From JAVVUQ01 sp036653075 (GTDB lineage: Bacteria > Bacillota > Clostridia > Christensenellales > CAG-314), in the NCBI GenBank assembly GCA_036653075.1, contig JAVVUQ010000034.1, forward strand, positions 1 through 15,705: DNA of 15,705 bases, given 5' to 3'. Positions within the stretch are counted from its first letter, which is position 1, and each line of letters starts with the position of its first letter. The notes beneath the pieces were generated by a model that did no database searches, was not told where the DNA came from, and was given only the letters and a program-made list of their open reading frames with translations. Below, one piece after another: positions 13,669 to 15,705 of the stretch. The position numbers were made by a program, and so were the translations under genes.

Positions 13669-14016
13669 CTAACTTCTCAACGCTTTTGCGCCCTTAAGAT
13701 AAACAAACTTAACTGTTTTTTTATTCAATCTATCCCCATCTGCAAATATTAATACCCTTACACACCTTTCAATTGATTCTTCTATACATAACTCTTGACA
13801 ACAAAACAATGCGGTTTCATTATATCCCATTTTTCTCGCCGCTTCCGCTGGAAATGCTTTTGTTAAATCTTTTGTCGACGAAAAAATAATCGCAACTATC
13901 TCCCCTTCACTTAATTCATTTTCTTTTATTATTTCACTAAGTAATTCTCTTGTAGCGGCTATTATTGCGTCCTTTTCATTTGATTCAACTGTTATTGCGC
14001 CTCTTATTCCCACCAT
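13669..14016 (-). CDS. aroH: Chorismate mutase, AroH type
   Basis: The product converts chorismate to prephenate, towards phenylalanine and tyrosine. From M at 14016 it has 115 residues and aligns end to end with Bacillus subtilis AroH: MVGIRGAITVE against its MIRGIRGATTVE. Active-site equivalents are R5, C72, E75, R87 and Y106, with FPAEAAR for the FPAKAVR segment. The frame stays open upstream to an ATG at 14130, which has a better ribosome site (AAGGGA) and would add 38 residues with no counterpart in AroH. I prefer 14016 by homology, though its own ribosome site is weak, so the start is uncertain. The fold and function are not in doubt. It leads into cmk 39 bases downstream. Confidence 0.9.
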   Translation of the reverse strand: MVGIRGAITVESNEKDAIIAATRELLSEIIKENELSEGEIVAIIFSSTKDLTKAFPAEAARKMGYNETALFCCQELCIEESIERCVRVLIFADGDRLNKKTVKFVYLKGAKALRS

Positions 14017-14101
14017 ATTTACACCAAATCTATTTCTACATTTTATAGTTTGTTTATTCTCTTTATTTGTTTTTATTATTACAAGATAAATACGTAACTC
14101 A

Positions 14102-14121
14102 TTGAATTTATATAAATTCAA
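14102..14121. repeat. Perfect 20-bp palindrome ahead of aroH
   Basis: TTGAATTTATATAAATTCAA is a 10+10 perfect inverted repeat with no spacer. It lies at about +23 to +42 of the predicted aroH transcript and would be either in the 5' untranslated region or in the extended N-terminal coding frame. It could be an operator or an mRNA hairpin. Confidence 0.7.
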
Positions 14122-14150
14122 AATCATCATATATAAATCCCTTATTTTAT

Positions 14151-14182
14151 ATTATATCACATTGTGATAATTTTGTGTAGCT
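14151..14182 (-). promoter_or_regulatory. Candidate extended -10 promoter of aroH-cmk with overlapping palindrome
   Basis: On the minus strand TGATATAAT (14159-14151) is a perfect extended -10 element. A weak -35, TACACA, lies 17 bp upstream and matches four of six bases. A 15-bp perfect palindrome, TATCACA-T-TGTGATA (14155-14169), overlaps the -10 and the adjacent spacer, a position where a bound repressor would block RNA polymerase. The start would be near 14144. Confidence 0.6.
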
Positions 14183-14372
14183 TTTGTGTATGCTTTTTGT
14201 TGAATTTTCATCTTCTTTTAGTACATTTAAATCATTTTTACTTATAAATGTTAATTACTATATTATCTCTATCATTATAAATCTATAAATGAATATAAAA
14301 TCTAAAAAATACATTATTTTTATTCATTATTTAATAAACTATTATTTATGCTATTCAAAATTCTTAATAAAA
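14170..14372. other. AT-rich spacer between the flavoprotein gene and aroH promoter
   Basis: I see no gene, GC-containing hairpin or terminator here. With the aroH promoter and leader it makes a gap of about 350 bases between the two coding regions. Confidence 0.6.
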
Positions 14373-15596
14373 TTAATTTATACCTGCTATTTTACCCGCT
14401 AAGTATCCCGTAGAAAGAGCAATTTGTATATTATAGCCGCCCGTCAATCCGTCTACGTCAATGAGTTCGCCAGCAAAATATACATTTTCCACTATTTTAC
14501 TTTGCATTGTATTAGGTTTTATTTGTTTGACGTCTACGCCTCCGCTTGTAACTACCGCCGTATCTATATCGGACATTGCCAAAATATCCAATGAAAAATG
14601 CTTTAAAAGGCGTAGCAGCGATTTGCGTTGCTCGGCTGTGACTGAATTTATATAAATAAGCGGATTAATATTAGATAGCTCTACTATAACTGGAATCATA
14701 CTTTGTGGTAACAAGTCGCCTAAGGCGTTTTTAAATTGTTTATTAGAATATTCTTTAAAATCTCTAATTAATCTTAAATCTAATTCTTCTTCTGTTAAAG
14801 CTGGCTTTAAATCAATTACAATTCTCGCTTTACTTAAATCCATTTTTGTAGCGGTTGCAGATATGCTTAATATAGTTGGACCCGATACGCCTTCGTGTGT
14901 AAATAATAATTCACCAAATTCTTCCGCTTCTACTTTGTTTCCAACCATTAACTTTACGTTTACGTTTTTTAAAGTCAAGCCTTGTAGCGCATATACTTGT
15001 TTTGTTTTAATTGCGCATAAAGATGGTTTTGGAGTAATGATATTATGCCCTAACCTTTTTGATAATACGTAACCATCGCCTGTACTGCCTGTGCTACTAT
15101 ATGTCATTCCGCCCGTTGCAAGAATAACTTTATCGCAATAAATCTCCCCTTTAGTCGTTGAAACACTGACTACAAGTCCATTTTTATCTTGATTTAAGCC
15201 TTTAACACAAGCGCCTATCATTATTTCAACATTTCCTTTTTTTAAATATCTCTCTAAAGCAGCTGTAACATCACTCGCTTTATCCGACAAAGGAAAAACT
15301 CTACCGCCTCGTTCAACTTTGAGCTTAAGTCCCAAATCTTCAAAAAATTTATAAACCGCTCCCGTATCCATTTCACTTATAGCGCTATATAGAAATTTAG
15401 GATTAGTAGCGACACATTTAATAAATTCCTCTTTAGTATCCGTATTTGTTAAATTACATCTTCCCTTCCCCGTAATATAAAGCTTTTTTCCAAGCTTTTC
15501 ATTCTTTTCTATAAGCGTAACTTCAGCGCCAAAAAAAGCCGCCGTACCAGCAGCCATCATACCAGACGGACCTCCGCCAATTACAACAACTTTCAT
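14373..15596 (-). CDS. HI0933/BaiN-family NAD(P)/FAD-dependent flavoprotein
   Basis: The 407-residue protein has the HI0933 family marks: an N-terminal dinucleotide fold MKVVVIGGGPSGMMAAG with E30 to bind the FAD ribose, then KLGKKLYITGKGRCNLTN (34-51), a central ILATGGMTYSSTGSTGDGY, and the C-terminal FAD-contact segment YFAGELIDVDGLTGGYNIQIA (373-393). Members are annotated as aminoacetone oxidases or BaiN-like dehydrogenases; the true substrate is mostly unknown, and I assign none. The start has AAAGGAG about 5 nt before the ATG. The gene is upstream of aroH on the same strand, separated by a 356-base gap to the preferred aroH start that contains its own promoter, so it is probably a separate or read-through unit. 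Confidence 0.95.
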   Translation of the reverse strand: MKVVVIGGGPSGMMAAGTAAFFGAEVTLIEKNEKLGKKLYITGKGRCNLTNTDTKEEFIKCVATNPKFLYSAISEMDTGAVYKFFEDLGLKLKVERGGRVFPLSDKASDVTAALERYLKKGNVEIMIGACVKGLNQDKNGLVVSVSTTKGEIYCDKVILATGGMTYSSTGSTGDGYVLSKRLGHNIITPKPSLCAIKTKQVYALQGLTLKNVNVKLMVGNKVEAEEFGELLFTHEGVSGPTILSISATATKMDLSKARIVIDLKPALTEEELDLRLIRDFKEYSNKQFKNALGDLLPQSMIPVIVELSNINPLIYINSVTAEQRKSLLRLLKHFSLDILAMSDIDTAVVTSGGVDVKQIKPNTMQSKIVENVYFAGELIDVDGLTGGYNIQIALSTGYLAGKIAGIN

Positions 15597-15650
15597 AATT
15601 CTCCTTTAGCTACAACCTTAAACTCTATTTTTATTTTAATTTATCTATAC

Positions 15651-15705
15651 TTTATTAATTTAATCATATTTTTATTAATTTAATCATATTTTTATTAATT
15701 TAATC
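15651..15705. repeat. 20-bp tandem repeat, 2.75 copies, running to the window edge
   Basis: The unit TTTATTAATTTAATCATATT is perfectly repeated at 15651-15670 and 15671-15690, with 15 further bases of a third copy at the window end, so the array may continue. It lies 55-109 bases upstream of the flavoprotein start. On the minus strand each unit contains TATGAT, a possible -10 hexamer repeated every 20 bp. Confidence 0.93.

Noticed and set aside
12905..13672. 255-codon plus-strand open frame
   Set aside because: It lies antisense to almost all of cmk, whose motifs are unmistakable; its serine/leucine/phenylalanine-rich translation is what the complement of this AT-rich gene would give, and no ribosome site is evident.

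Overview
The window looks like chromosomal DNA from an uncultured, low-GC, endospore-lineage Firmicute of the Clostridia type. The evidence is strongly AT-rich DNA, a yabP-yabQ-divIC sporulation/division cluster, an IspH-ribosomal protein S1 fusion (a clostridial hallmark), an L21-Prp-L27 operon whose L27 carries a cleavable N-terminal extension, and Shine-Dalgarno sites of the AGGAGG type. Two blocks of exactly 100 N (3530-3629 and 4840-4939) mark it as a scaffolded draft or metagenome assembly. No species can be named from the sequence.

Layout. Almost everything is on the minus strand and is read here from high to low coordinates. (a) 15596-10015: an HI0933/BaiN-type flavoprotein, chorismate mutase aroH, cytidylate kinase cmk, a PlsC-type acyltransferase and a bifunctional IspH-S1 protein, ending at an intrinsic terminator near 9957-9991. 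(b) 9869-8453: a perfect-consensus sigma-A promoter, a leader of about 355 nt, then rplU, prp and rpmA, closed by an intrinsic terminator. (c) 8268-5054: tex behind its own promoter, then a Bax-inhibitor-1/YccA membrane protein. (d) 4940-4990: a tandem repeat cut by an assembly gap. (e) 3630-4839: a small contig isolated between the two gaps, with a plus-strand lipoprotein of unknown function behind a perfect sigma-A promoter. (f) 3439-1: yabP, yabQ, divIC and a large membrane sensor with two extracellular solute-binding domains, a degenerate GGDEF and an EAL domain, which runs off the window at base 1.

How the genes fit together. Most are housekeeping: translation (L21, L27, S1, and the protease that matures L27), isoprenoid, phospholipid, aromatic and pyrimidine nucleotide metabolism, and the RNA-binding factor Tex. 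The accessory interest lies in region (f), where a cyclic-di-GMP-type receptor sits 10 nt behind divIC, in the unidentified lipoprotein, and in the intergenic DNA. That DNA holds three unrelated short tandem arrays (periods 20, 24 and 26), several clear promoters with stem-loops at about +1, and two perfect palindromes in front of aroH. I found no CRISPR array, tRNA, rRNA, transposase, phage genes or convincing new defence system.
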